NCBI GenBank assembly: GCA_033239525.1
Contig: BSYO01000015.1
Span: 17,297,713-17,361,712 of the forward strand
Reading direction: 5' to 3'
DNA from: Nepenthes gracilis
Taxonomy: Eukaryota; Streptophyta; Magnoliopsida; Caryophyllales; Nepenthaceae
Length of the DNA stretch: 64,000 bases
Positions within the stretch are counted from its first letter, which is position 1. Each line of letters opens with the position of its first letter. This document shows, piece by piece, positions 46,196 to 59,164 of the stretch. A model generated the notes under the pieces. It was not told the origin of the DNA. It saw nothing but the letters and a program-made list of their open reading frames with translations, and did no database searches. Position numbers and translations under genes: made by a program.

Positions 46196-49100
46196 ATGAG
46201 TTTTATTTCATTGGAAATCTTATGTGTTCTTGGTAACTCCATTTTTCCCCTTGTCAACATTTATTTATATTTATGAGTGCTCTAAGCACACCAAATGAAA
46301 CTAAATCCAATAAGTGCGTATTCAGAGTAATTTCATAGAAGTTTCTTGGCTTTATTGTATCTCACTCAAAAATCAAAACGAATTCTGATAAGATAAAGGT
46401 AATTATGGACATGAACCCGCCTCGATCTATTAAGGAAGTCTAGAGACTCATAGGGAGACTTTCGGCACTCTCTTGGTCCTTAATGAAATCCATCGAGAAA
46501 TATCTACCTTTCTTTAAGGCCTTGAGAGAAATGAAGATAAGCAATTCTCAATGGATGACCAACTATCAGGCAACCTTCCAAGAATTGAAGGAATATTTTG
46601 CCAATTCACCTCTCTAGACCTCTCCAAAAAGAGGCAGAGAATTATATCTCTATCTAGCGATATCGGATACGTTTCTCTGAGATCGTGAATATGGTTATCG
46701 GTTGTTATACTTTTGATAAGCATGTCATCTATATATACCTCCATATTTTGATCGATTTACGGCTTGAATATTTTATTCACAAGCCTCAGGTATATGGCCC
46801 GTGTATGCTTCAGATTGAAAGGTATGACTTTATAATAATATATCCCCTAATTAGTCATGAATGAGGTGTATTGTTTATCGTCGGGACTCATCCAGATTTG
46901 GTTATAGCCTAAATAGGCATCCATGAGATATAACAGCTTATACTCGGACATTGAGTCTACCAATATGTTAATCCTTGAAAACAGGAAGCTATCTTTCGAA
47001 CATACTTTATTCACTTCAGTAAATTGATGCACATCTTCCATTTCTCATTGCACTTTTTGATAAGTACTACATTTGACAACCAGTTCGAATATTGGACTTT
47101 CTTTATAAAGCCCGCGTCGAATAGCCTCTTGACTTCTTTCATGGCCATCAACTTCTTGATAGAATAGTTCCCCTACTTCTACCTGATAAGCTTGTGACCA
47201 AAATCGAGGTCTAACTTATGGTTCATTACCTCAATCGGAATCCCCGGCATGTCAGCGAATGTTCATGCTAACACATCAAAATTCTGTTGGAGAAAAGCCA
47301 TCAACTGTTCACGTAGGTGATTTGCTAGTGAGCTTCTGATCTAAACATAATTTTTGGGCTCGCTTAGATCAAGAGGAATCTGGTTAGTTGACTCGTCGGG
47401 CTGTCCTTACTATAGTGTGGCTTTGTTTCAGAGATTGAAATCTTCAATTAGTTAATTCAGAATCATCTGATTGACCTGAGATAAGTAGCATATCTGGCTA
47501 GTGACTTGGTTGCCTACGGCCTCTTCAATATCGTATACAATCATAAATTTCATCTTAAGTTGTGCGATCAACGTCACTGCTCTGAATGCCGTTAAAAAGG
47601 GTTGTCCAAGAAACCAAGGGTTGGTCAACTACCAAAAATGTGAACATGCAAGATACTGTCTTTAGATACATTCCTAGTGTGACCTCCAATTGAATGGTTT
47701 TTTAAACCGAAACGGGTTCATCATCTAGTTCGCATAGGGGTCTATCAGCCGGTCTCATTCGGTTCTTTTTTAATCTGAACTTAAATAGATGTCAAAATAC
47801 AATAAATTTTCTAAAATTTTATTATCAATAAAAATCTGTTTCAATAGGTAATCAAACGTACCATTCGAAACGAATGTAGATATAACTAAATGATCAAAAT
47901 TGGGGGTTATTACATGAGTCATATCATCACTACTAAAACTAATGACATTATTTCTAATACTTATTATCTACTTCTTACTACTGAAAGTCTTCTCTAGGTG
48001 GTCCAAAGTGTTGTTCCTGGGATGACTCATAGACACCATGTTAACCACTCCAACTACAACTCAGTTGCACAACTATTCCTAGTAGCCTAGCTCGTCATTA
48101 TCTGCTCTCCGAAGGTTTGCCACGGGTCTTTCAAGAACATGTTGAGGTACCCATTTTGAATGAGAGTCTTAATTTCTTTTGGTAAAGTCCAACAGTCATC
48201 AATGCTGTGACTCGAAGATTAATGGTAGAAATAGTACTTATAGTGATCTCTTTCTTCTAAGTTCTTAAGCTACCTAGGCCATTTTAAGAACTTCTTGTCC
48301 GAACTTCGCATGTGGATGTTCATCCTAATGTCATTCAATGGAATTAGGTTCAGGAGCCTAAACTCCCTTCGAACACCCGGCTCTATCATTAACTATTTTC
48401 AAGGATCTAAAGTGTTGAAATTGTCTCCGTTTCTCTTCTTCCCGCTCATTAATCCCGGATGGTAGTTTGTGCACTTTAACTTCTTCACTTTCTTGGCATC
48501 TTCGGCGGTGATATATGCACGGGTGATGTTCTCTACCTCAAGAATAGTCTTGAGGTATTATTGGACCAAGTCATTGAAGAAGTTACCCGACTGTATAGTC
48601 GTCATAAAGTTGTTCAACTTCACCTCATCGGTTAACTTGGATATCTTTTGAGGCTCTGTATTGAATCAAGCCAGAAAGTATTTTAGACTTTTATTTGGCC
48701 TTTGTTAAATGCAGATAAGATGTCATGACTACTTTTCCTCCATTTAGTTGAAAGCGAATTGTGACAGAAAATTGTAGGTCAACTTCTAGAATATTTTGAT
48801 CAAATTTGGCTACAGGCAATATAATCGAATTTGTACATTTCCCTTGAGTGTTAAAGCAAAGTAAAAACACAAAACCGTGTCATCTAGGCCCAGGAATCCC
48901 AATAGAGTGTAGAGATGATCTAGAATTCTCTCCTCCATTTGGGAAGTGGACACAATTATCTTTTCATTGAGGATGGTTCTCAACTTCGAGTGGTTTAGGG
49001 AGATGTATTGGATCGGCTGACTGAGGCACTCCTCAGCAGGGTGCTACAAGAGATTTCTTCTTAGACAAAATGCCTTTGGTTGTCTCAAAAACAGCATGGA

Positions 49101-49521
49101 TTCTACCATTCTGGGTTTTTATCCAATGCTCCAAAGCTTAATTAGCCTTCCAACCAAGTCTAGGTCCTATGACTCATGGCCTCTTAAGTCTTGAGGTCAT
49201 CAAGCAACAAGATCATCTCCCTGGAGGACTATTTCGTCCTCTGGTTCCTCTTGGACGCTGAAGTCTGAGAGCTGAAGGAAGGAGCCCCCAATGGTTGTCC
49301 ATCCAGATGGGTACAAATAGTGTAGAGCAGTTTGAATATCAAGTCCACCTAGACATTCGATGTTTCCACATTTATGTTCGTGGGCGGACGAGCATCTCCA
49401 TGGCTACCCATAGTTGGGTTATCACCATAGGAGATGATGTCTCTCGTTGGTGCACTTGTTTGAACCCTGCTTTCTTCAGTTGTGTGTTTAGTCTTTTCAT
49501 CCTTTCCACAAACAGCACTAA
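46196..49521 (-). pseudogene. Second Tat2-family element, internal part (RT, protease, gag)
   Basis: From 46677 rightward it parallels Tat2 24150-27006 in order and strand. Reverse transcriptase includes MEVYIDDMLIKS (near 46744) and FTEVNKVCSKDSF with MDAYLGYNQIWMSPDD (47041-46847). A protease remnant is near 47960-47700 and gag-like sequence at 48100-49100. 46281-46676 is inverted relative to Tat2. RNase H and integrase of this copy are not seen next to it. All frames are broken. 46196-46280 is unassigned. Confidence 0.75.
46281..46676 (+). repeat. Inverted segment inside the second Tat2-family element
   Basis: Plus strand reads RT sequence in the coding sense (KFLGFIVSHSKIK, then a RLIGRLSALSW-like block), the reverse of Tat2 23755-24145. 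Right of 46677 the normal minus orientation resumes at gtttctctgagatc. Confidence 0.7.
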
Positions 49522-52500
49522 TGATACGTTTCTAAATTTAAGTTGTCGAACGAATTATGTAACTGCTTTACTTGGTTGACTGATAGAAAATAGGGTCGAT
49601 TTTCGTTACTCATAATTTGGATCGTGTACACTATAACAAACAAGTATGAGGTAAGAGAAATATAAAATTCATTATCCGGTATATCTTTCGACATTTAAAT
49701 CTGCAATATTTCTATTTGAAAAAGAAAGATAGGAAGAGGCAAATGCAAGTAGATAAGGATTTAGTGTTTGATAGAGGATGATGCTCCATAGGATGCGCTT
49801 AGATGGACAAGCAGCTTTTGAGTTGTTGCACTCGTGTAGGAGAATGCCTTTTGAAATGATGCACTCGCGGGAAGAGTGGCTTTCGAAGCATGTTAATTTG
49901 TTTATTTGACTAAACAATCATCTATCTGAATGCTCTCTCTCGATTTTTTATTTATAGCGAAGGATGCTGTTTGGTTAGCTAACCCTTGGGCATTATGCCT
50001 ATGGAGTTATGAGGACAGTTACTTGTGAACTACCGCCTACATTTATCGATTGGGTCATAAGATTTTTGACCATTGAACTGACACAGCAATTGCCTGAAAC
50101 TGTACAATAATTATACATTATTACTCCATTAATGTTGGACAAATTTGGTTACGCCTTTTAGAACAACCGTCACGCCTTTTTCTTTTTGGACTCAGATGGT
50201 CTTCCGTTAGGCCGCTGTTACTTGGCCTTTCTTCCTTCTACGTACTAGGTTCTGGGTCAACCCGTGTACTATCATACCCATCATGCTTAATAAATTTGAA
50301 TTATGAATTTGACTATAATACAATTACATTATGAGAAATTATTGTGCTTAATTATAATATTAAAGATTACGATAATCATTGACAACATGTGATGCAATAA
50401 GTGAAGTATATATTATAGGATGTATTAATTTTAGAAAAATGATAACAAATTATATAGTAGTGACCCATTACTTATATTAATTTTTTTCCCTGTTTTATTT
50501 TCTCCTTATAACCTTTTAAATTCCAAAAAAATTATATAAAATGTATTATTATGATAACAAAAATTTTATGCATTGATACGTCTCTGATCCAAACTGTCGA
50601 ATGAACTAGGGAGTAATTTTACTCTGCTGATCGATCAAAAATAGGTCTGACTTTCGTTACTCATAATTTAAATCCTATATACCATAACAAATAAATAAGA
50701 GATAATAAACATATGGGGCTCACTCTCTTGTATGTCTTTCAACATTTAAATTAGTAATCATTCTATTTGAAAAGGAAAGATGGGAGGAGGCAAATACGAG
50801 AATGCAAATAGACGGAAATTCAGTGTTTGATGGAGGACGATGCTCTGTAGGATGCGCTTGGATTGATGTGCGGCTTTTGAGTTGTTGCGTTTGTGTAGGA
50901 TGCAAATATTGTTTTGTTTCTTTGTCTGAACAATCGTTTGTCGAAATTCTTCAACCTCATTTTTGTGGAGATAATGTTATATTTATAATGATGGGTGTCG
51001 TCTGGTTAGCTGACCTCTAGACGTTACATCTTTGGAGTTATGAGAATAGTTATTTGTATAATTGCCACCTACATTTATCAGTTAGGCCATATGATTTTCA
51101 ATAGTTGGATTGGTACAGCAATTACCTGAAATTGTGTAATAATTATCCATTAATACTCCTTTAATGTTAGGTGGTTCGGGTCATACCTTTTAAGTCAACC
51201 GTTGCACCTTTTGCTTTTTTGGCTAAGAGGATATTCCATTGAGCTGCTATTATTTGAGCATTTCTTCCTTCTGGACATTGGGTTCTAGACCGGCTAGTGT
51301 GCTACCGTACCAATCAAGCTTAATAAATCTAAAATATGAATTTGTCTCCAATAAAATTACATTATGACTAATTATTATGCGGTTAAGGTAACGACTTTAG
51401 AAAAATTTTTTTGATTTCAAAAGAGACATCTTATCTACTAATTAAATAAAAATATTACTTTATCAAAGTATGATATTATAATAATAATAGATAATATATA
51501 TCTTGTAGACAACTTTATTATAGTATTGAAGATTACAAAATCGATGACATCATGTGACGTAACCAATGACTTATATATTATAGGATATAATAATTTTAGA
51601 AAAATGATAACAAATGATGTAGTAGTCACCCAATACTTATATTAATTTTTTTTCCTATTTTATTTTCCCCACATAACCTTTTAAATTCAAAAAATTAACC
51701 AAAATATAGTATTATGATAACGAATAGTCATATACTTTGACGCAGCTCTAGATTTAAATTGTCAAACGAATTAGGGAGCCGCTTTATTCAGTTGACCGAT
51801 CAAAGTGGGGTACAGTCTTCTTTACTGATAATTTAAATATTACACATTACAATAAATAAATAAGTGATAAGAGAAATACGTGACTCACTCTCCGATATAA
51901 CTTTCGATATTTAATTCAGTAATTTTTTTTTTGGAAACGAAAGATAGGAGTAGGCAAATGCAATAATGTAAGTAAATGTGGATTGAATGTTTGATAGAGG
52001 TTGAGGTTCTGTACAATGTGCTTGGATGAATGAGCATCTTTTGAGTTGTTACACTCGTGTAGGGGAGTAGCTTTTGGAATGATACACTTGTGAGGAAAAG
52101 TAGCTTTGGAAGCGTGTTGCTTTGTTTGGTTGTTTGAATAATTGTCTGTCTGAATGCTCTCTCCCCATTTCCATGGGAGTGATATTGTATTTATAGTGAA
52201 GGGTACTGTTTGGTTGGTTGGCCCATCGACGTTGCGCCTCTGGAATTATAAGGGTAATTACTTGTATAACTGTCGTATGCATCTATTGGATGAGCCAAAC
52301 GGTTTTCGATAGTTAGATTGACGCAACAACTGCCTGAAACTATGCAATAATTATCAATTATTACTCATTTAATGTTAGATTGTTTGGGTTACACCTCTTG
52401 GGTCAACCGTCGCGTATTTTGCTTCTTGGGCTTAGAGGATCTTTCGTTGGGCAGCTATTACTAGGTCATTTCTTCCTTCTATGCACTGGGTTTTGGGTTG

Positions 52501-53339
52501 GCCTGTGTGCTGCCATACCTATCATGCTTAATCAATTTAAATTATGAATTTGGCTATAATAAAATTACATTATGACTAAATATTATAACTTAATTATAAT
52601 ATTGAAGATTACGAAATCAATGACAACATTGCACGCAACCAGTGACATACATATTATAGGATATATTAATTTTAGAAAAATAACATATTATATAGTAGTC
52701 ACCTAATACCTCTTAATTTTTTTCATTTTTTTTTGCTCATAATCATTTAAATTTTAAAAATTAACCAAAATATATTATTCTGATAACAAATAATCGAATG
52801 CTCTGATGTGTCTCTAGATCCAAACTGTCGGACGAATCAGAAAGCCACTTTACTCGGCTAACAGATTGGAAATGGGTCCAACCTTCATTATTCAGAATTT
52901 AAATCATACACACCACAATAAATAAATAAAATATAAACGGAATACGAGACTTATCCCAAGTATATCCTCCGACACATCTCGATTTTTGTGGAAGTGATAC
53001 TATATTTATAGCGAATGGTGTCATTTGGTTGGCTTATCCCTGAGCGTCACGCCTATGGAGTTATGGGGATAATTACTTGTGTAATTGTCGCCTATATTTA
53101 TCGGTTAAGCCACATTATTTTTGACCGTTAGATTGGTGCAGCAACTGTCTGAAACTTTGCGATATTTATCCATTATTACTCCTATAACGTTGGTCGGTTC
53201 AAGCCACATTTTTTGAATCAACCGTCGCGTCTCTTGTTTTTTGGGCTCAGAGGGTATTCCATTGGGCCACTATTACTTGGGCCTTTTTTTCTTCTACGTA
53301 CTAAGTTTTGGGTCGGCCCGTATACTGTTATACCCATCA
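49522..53339 (+). repeat. Array B: tandem CAD-upstream/LTR units ahead of CAD-B
   Basis: LTRs at 49522-50283, 50574-51316, 51738-52524 and 52804-53339 (minus-oriented, TGAT...ATCA) alternate with CAD upstream segments 50284-50573, 51317-51737 and 52525-52803. TGCTT or a close variant (TGCAT, AGCTT, TACTT, TGCTC) stands at nearly every LTR edge. The third host segment pair carries the same ~130-bp insertion as array A (about 51382-51515), and the fourth LTR has the same internal deletion. So arrays A and B derive from one ancestral array. Confidence 0.87.
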
Positions 53340-53774
53340 TGCTTAATAAATCTAAATTATGAATTTGTCTCTAATAAAATTAAATTATGACTAATTATTA
53401 TGACTTAATTATAATATTAAAGGTTACGAAATCAATGACAACAAAGTGACGCAACCAATGACGTATATATTATAGGATATAAATACAGCCCAAGATCATT
53501 CCAATTTTCATTAAATCAAAGCATAACAAATTTCTGGTCGAGGTTGCAGCAGCAAGGAAGTAATTCTTGGCCCAGGTTCCCTCTATTAATTATTTTATTT
53601 TATTTTTGGGTAAAAATATATATATAAATACATTAAATTACATATTTACATTTTAATAATGAAAATAATCGCTTTTTTATGTATGTATATGTGATATTAC
53701 TGAGTTTATGTATGTATTTAACATCTTTTGTTCTTGCTGGCTTCTTCTTCTTTGTTCTTGTTCATGGCTGACAG
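53340..53774 (+). promoter_or_regulatory. CAD-B proximal promoter and leader
   Basis: TGCTT at 53340 follows the last LTR of array B. CCAAT and TGACGTA precede TATAAATA at 53478-53485. The leader matches CAD-A, with a T-rich tract and GCTGACAG directly before the ATG at 53775, read as a 5'-UTR intron acceptor. Only 138 bp separate the LTR from the TATA box. Confidence 0.65.
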
Positions 53775-56700
53775 ATGGAAACTGAAACAGCCACCAGGCA
53801 GATCTGCCGTGGATGGGCGGCGAGAGACCCCTCTGGGTTCCTTTCTCCTTATGAATTCAGCCGCAGGTATGTTTATATGTCTGTATTTATATGATATATA
53901 TATATTATTTAAAGAATAAGATTACACATTTGAAATTTAATCAAAACCTGATAAATTTATATTCGTTAAATTAAATTCTTGAGATCATTTTTTATAATCA
54001 TGGGATTTCTTCTTTCTTCTAAGAATCGAAAACAATATGCATTGTCGTAAAAAAGATCTGTCGATAAGTTTATTAGATTTGTCGGGACTTATGGGGTTAG
54101 TGCTCGCAGCTTTTGTCTTAGTTTTTATTCATTCGTGGGATTCAGATAGCTTAGAAGGTCAGTACGACTTCTCTCTTTATTTTTCGATAAATTTTTAATA
54201 ATTTATACTTCTATTTACTTTATATATAATTAATATTAACAAATGAAATTATATACGTAAAATTTGATCCAAACAGACAAGAATGACGAATTAGGTCTAG
54301 GAATCAATTTAATCATATTTTTAAGAGCTCATTCATGAGAGCTTTTGATAACCAGGGCTGTTGGAAACGATGACGTTTGGATCAAAATAACGCACTGTGG
54401 AGTATGTTATACTGATGTAGCCTGGTCCAGGAACATACATGGACATGCCAAGTATCCTATAGTGCCAGGGTACGTTGCTTCACGATATGAATCTCAAGTT
54501 TTTCCATATGAATGGAGAGAACTGTATATTTTATCTGTCGAGTTAGATTATCAATGTTATTTTAGCATAAATTTATATTATATTGGTCTATCTTTATATG
54601 ATTCTTGTTAAACGTTACACTGCTCATAAAAAGAGTGGATATAAAGAAATAGAGACTGGGACATACGCATCTTGTCACATCCCAAAGCCTAATCCCGTAA
54701 TTAATAAACATTCAATTATTAATTAACCAAATTACCATCGAATAACATTTGGATGTGAATTTCACATTGATACTTCGATCAACCACAATTAAATAAAATA
54801 AACCATACCCAAGATTTGAATATGTGCCACGCTATTATGTGGCTCTGACGCTGACTCAATTGTGACGTCGAATTTTATGTAAAAGGTTATACATATCAAA
54901 AACAAAATTAGAGTATACAATCTATTAAAATATAAATCATAAACTATTTTCAATATCAGTTAATCCAATATTCAGATCAGCTGACAACCTAATATCTCAA
55001 GCGCTATAGCACATAACTACATCTGATAACTCATGATATCTTACGTACATAAACATAGTCTAAAGAACTTAAAGCATCAACTACTGTTGTCCGAAAATCG
55101 AACTCAAACAAAAATATATCATTAAATATGTTATCTACTATCTGAATTTGTAAATTAACATCAGAGACCCATAATTTCTAAGTCTAAATTCTTCAAACAG
55201 CTTCATCCATCATTTATGATCATGTTACATATATTTGAGCCTTTTATTTGAAGAGGTTAGTAAAATAAAAGTAAGTAGTATGTTTAAAATTCAATAAGGG
55301 ATATAATATAATAAATAATTATATATTTTTTAAATTTAAAATGTATCAAAAATTATCGAAAGGACGATAAATTATAATCTGATACAATAATATAAAATTT
55401 CTCAATACTTATGTAAAAAACTCAAATTAAACTTTTTCAGAATTCTTTTATCATATTCCTATCTAATTCTTATAATCAAAATATGCTAAAAATCAGATTT
55501 TTTTAGGAATCAATGGCCAATAAGTTTTACTGACTAAATGAGCGAATAATCAAAACCTGATTTATATTTATTTTTATATAATCAAAAGTCATATATTACT
55601 ATTTAAGATCCGTAAGTAGACCGTTATATATATAATCTTATAGATTGAGCTAAACGCTACTTCTCATCCACAAATAATAGTTTTGAATCTCAATTTATCA
55701 CTATAATATATTTAAAAATACTATAATATATTACTCACTGAATAATAATTATGATCCAATATATCTACACTTTTTTCATAATTTATAGTTTTCTCATACT
55801 AAAAAATAGCTAATAATATCTTAACATAATTAGAGAATTTTTTACATATTTCTATAAATTCTTAGTATGAAATACTGAATTTTAATTTTCTTAATCATGT
55901 AGAATCATTCTTAGTAATTTATTATAGCAAAATTTAGTAATTTAGTGAAGAAATCAGCAGCAATACAAAGTTTACAATAATTCATTTTATCAACAACCTA
56001 CAGAGCCTTTTTGTGAAATTTTAACACATGTAAGTTGAATTTTCAGAACACGCAGAGGCAAGTTTAATATGCTAAAAGTTGTATAAATAAAATTCAAATA
56101 TAGAAGAACATTATACTTTAATTGTAGTACATACATGGTGAAATATCGTAGATTTCGGCTAAATAATACTATGCTCTTGAGTTTAGATATCAATTTCGTA
56201 CATTTTTATAACAAAATAAAGAGAATTTTACGTGCATACTAAATATAAATATCATAATTTTAAAATTATGTTACGTATGAATATTTAAATCAAGAAATGC
56301 CCAAAGAATTCAGTAAAGAATAGCAACAATAGAGGAAAGTTTGAAATGTATTTATCTTAATTTAATATTTAGCAAATTCTAACTTAATGGTACTTAATTT
56401 GAGTTTCTAAGGCTTTCTCTCTTTCATTCTCTTTCTTTTCCTCGTCTCCTTTTCTCTCATCTTTCAAAAATTTTGAGAAAAATGATAGAAATTAGCCACG
56501 TTTCACTACATATATTGAGTGGTGCTCAAATATTAGTCAAGCGCTCGTCAGGCGCCAAGGTCAAATATTGAGGCTCATGAACACCGCCTCATATGCACTT
56601 CAAGTATGGGCAATCTATCACATTGCGCTCGAGCATGCATCAAGCGTGACCATTCTACCAGCCCACTCAGGCGCTAATTAGATGTCTCTCAAGCGCAATC

Positions 56701-59105
56701 ATTTTGCCTTCTCATGCATAGGCGCGCATCAGGCACCTGTCGGACATCCGTAGATTTGATGTAGTTTGGCCCAATTTTAACCTTTGACCAAATTTTCTTT
56801 ATCCTTAGACCTCTATTTTAATTATAATAATTTAATTAGTCAAAATTATAATAATATTTGGACTCAAGCCTTACACACCCGGTGAACCCATCCCTAGTTG
56901 TTGTGCACCTTTGTCTAGATTTTTTTTTTTATACAAAAGGAAAAAAAAAAGTAACCAGTTAATAGCTTTAATCTATGGTTTATCAGATCTCGGGTGGAGT
57001 TCATTCTAGGCCAATTTGGTCATGTAAGATCAAGTCAACTTTGTATCTATCACTGGTCTAGCACAACTTTAAAAGTATTACGATAAACCCAACTTTTAAT
57101 TTGGGGTTGTAACTCAAAAATCGAATTGAGTTCGGTCAGTTGGTCGGATTGATATTTTTACCCAATTATGCTCACTATGCGAAGATCGAAGTAAAGTTTT
57201 CGGGGGGAAAGGAACTTATTGTGCAAAGTCAAACATTTTGAAGCATTGGCAAGATTAATAGTTTTGGAATTTTAGATAGCATTCTTAACTTTGGCAATTC
57301 GAATGTGTAAAGAGAATACTTTCCAATAATGATCACATTTTGAATTGATACATCACTTTAGACACATTGGTTCCCTCAATCTGTGGATTACTAAACAAGT
57401 TAGAAAAATAGTGCACACACTACTATGTCAAAAATGAGAAACAAACTCAAAATTTGTTGAGATATAAATTCATGTACTAAGCATATAACAACCTTGCTCA
57501 AAAAGTCTCATTTATATAAACAAATTTAAAATATTTCTTATTACAAGCTACCGGTTAGTGTTAACTTATGTATTTTATAAAATATATACTCAATATTTGA
57601 CTCGGTATTAGTTTACAAGAGTTAAATTCTTATTCATTTCAAAAAAAAAAAGAAGTCATATTTTCTAGTTTGAATTAGAAACTGTTATGAAATTTTAAAC
57701 TACTACATAAAATAATCATAGATTGTCATCTCTCTCTCTCTCATTTTATTTCATTTTGTTCATCTATACATGTATGTATTTAAATAGGCACGAGATAGTT
57801 GGGATTGTGAAAGATGTCGGTCAAAACATCGGCTGCTTCAAAATTGGTGATTATGTTGGTGTCGGAACATTTGTTAATTCATGCCAAGATTGTGAGTCTT
57901 GCAATGAAGGGCTCGAGATTCAATGCTCAAGAGGACTAGTTGGTACATATAATAGCATAGACATTGATGGAACGATCACCCAAGGAGGCTATTCTAGTTT
58001 CATTGTTGTTCATCAAAGGTGAGTATGCATATGACCATATACTAAGCTTTTTCCTCCAAATTTTATAAGCATGGATAAAAATATTAATATCAAGTAACAT
58101 ATATTATACATATTTTATTTTGAATAGAGACCTAGGAGTAAAAATTAATAGATATATTAAAATATATCAAATATATCAGTTGATATATAACGATATAATA
58201 TCACTATGACATAATTGCAATTTTGTCGTAGTATTGTGAAATATCAATATCGAGGAGATTCAATATCAAAATATATTGGCTAATATTTCATTCCATAATA
58301 AATAGTTTAACATGCTATGTAAGTAATTGATTCTTCACAGGTACTGCCATAAGATACCGGATAACTATCCTTTAGAAAAAGCAGCACCTCTCTTATGCGC
58401 TGGAATAACTGTGTATGCACCCATGAAGCGTCATAAAATGAACCAACCCGGTAAGTTGCTTGGGGTGATTGGGCTAGGAGGCCTTGATCACATGGCGGTG
58501 AAGTTTGGTAAGGCTTTTGGACTTAAGGTGACAGTTTTAAGCACGAGTATATCGAAGAAAGATGAAGCACTAAATTCCCTTGGAGCTGATAACTTTGTTG
58601 TCTCATCCGACGAGCAACAAATGAAGGTGAACTACTTTAGTTTTTGGATAATTTCATTCTCCTAGTTATATGCATTGATCAAGATTTAGAATAACAGCAT
58701 CTATATCAATCATGTCGTTTATTATGCATTGGCATCATATAATATGGATATAAAAATAATTTCTCATGATCATGTTAAAACTATGGTATATACTTAAATT
58801 TAAACATCATTTATTATATACTCATATATTTATAATGGTTTAATAAGTTTTATCAAAACTTCGCTCTCTCTATATATTAATATATTGTAATATTAATATA
58901 TATCATTTGATATCTTAATATATAATATTAATGATTATTTGAATTTTTATGTAGGACATTGCAAGATCATTGGACTTTATAATTGATACAGCATACGGAG
59001 ATCACCCATTTGATCCATACCTTTCTCTTTTGAAGACTGCCGGTGTTTATGTTCTTGTTGGTGCTTCAAGTGAAGTCAAATTCAGCCCTATTAGCCTTTT
59101 GATGG
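53775..59105 (+). pseudogene. CAD-B: CAD-type gene, exons 1-5 only in window
   Basis: Exons 53775-53866, 54356-54469, 57788-58018, 58341-58626 and 58955-59105 have the same lengths and phases as CAD-A exons 1-5 (874 nt, 291 codons plus one base), with no stop. Catalytic zinc ligands C45, H70/E71 and C165 and the four structural Cys are kept. But the NADP-binding glycine motif reads GLGGLD, with Asp at 195 in place of a conserved Gly, which should harm cofactor binding. The sixth exon is not found: intron 5 runs 59 bp and then enters a retrotransposon LTR at 59165. Intron 2 holds a 2.2-kb insertion. It may be dead, or may have its last exon beyond 64000; called a pseudogene with that caution. 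Confidence 0.75.
54673..56877 (+). mobile_element. 2.2-kb LTR-like insertion in CAD-B intron 2
   Basis: Starts TGTCACATCCCAAAG and ends CAAGCCTTACACA. CAD-A intron 2 (minus of about 36980-36960) reads straight across as GCATCTAGTGGACCC, giving an empty site. Related to the element at 16804-18732. The interior is AT-rich with a CT-rich tract near 56410-56460 and repeated gcgct/aggcgcc words at 56530-56740. No ORF of note; no perfect target duplication seen. Confidence 0.75.
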
Positions 59106-59164
59106 GTAAGCCAATCCGTATAATTAAGTCTCACTTACTTTTTTATTTGTTCATTAATAATAAT

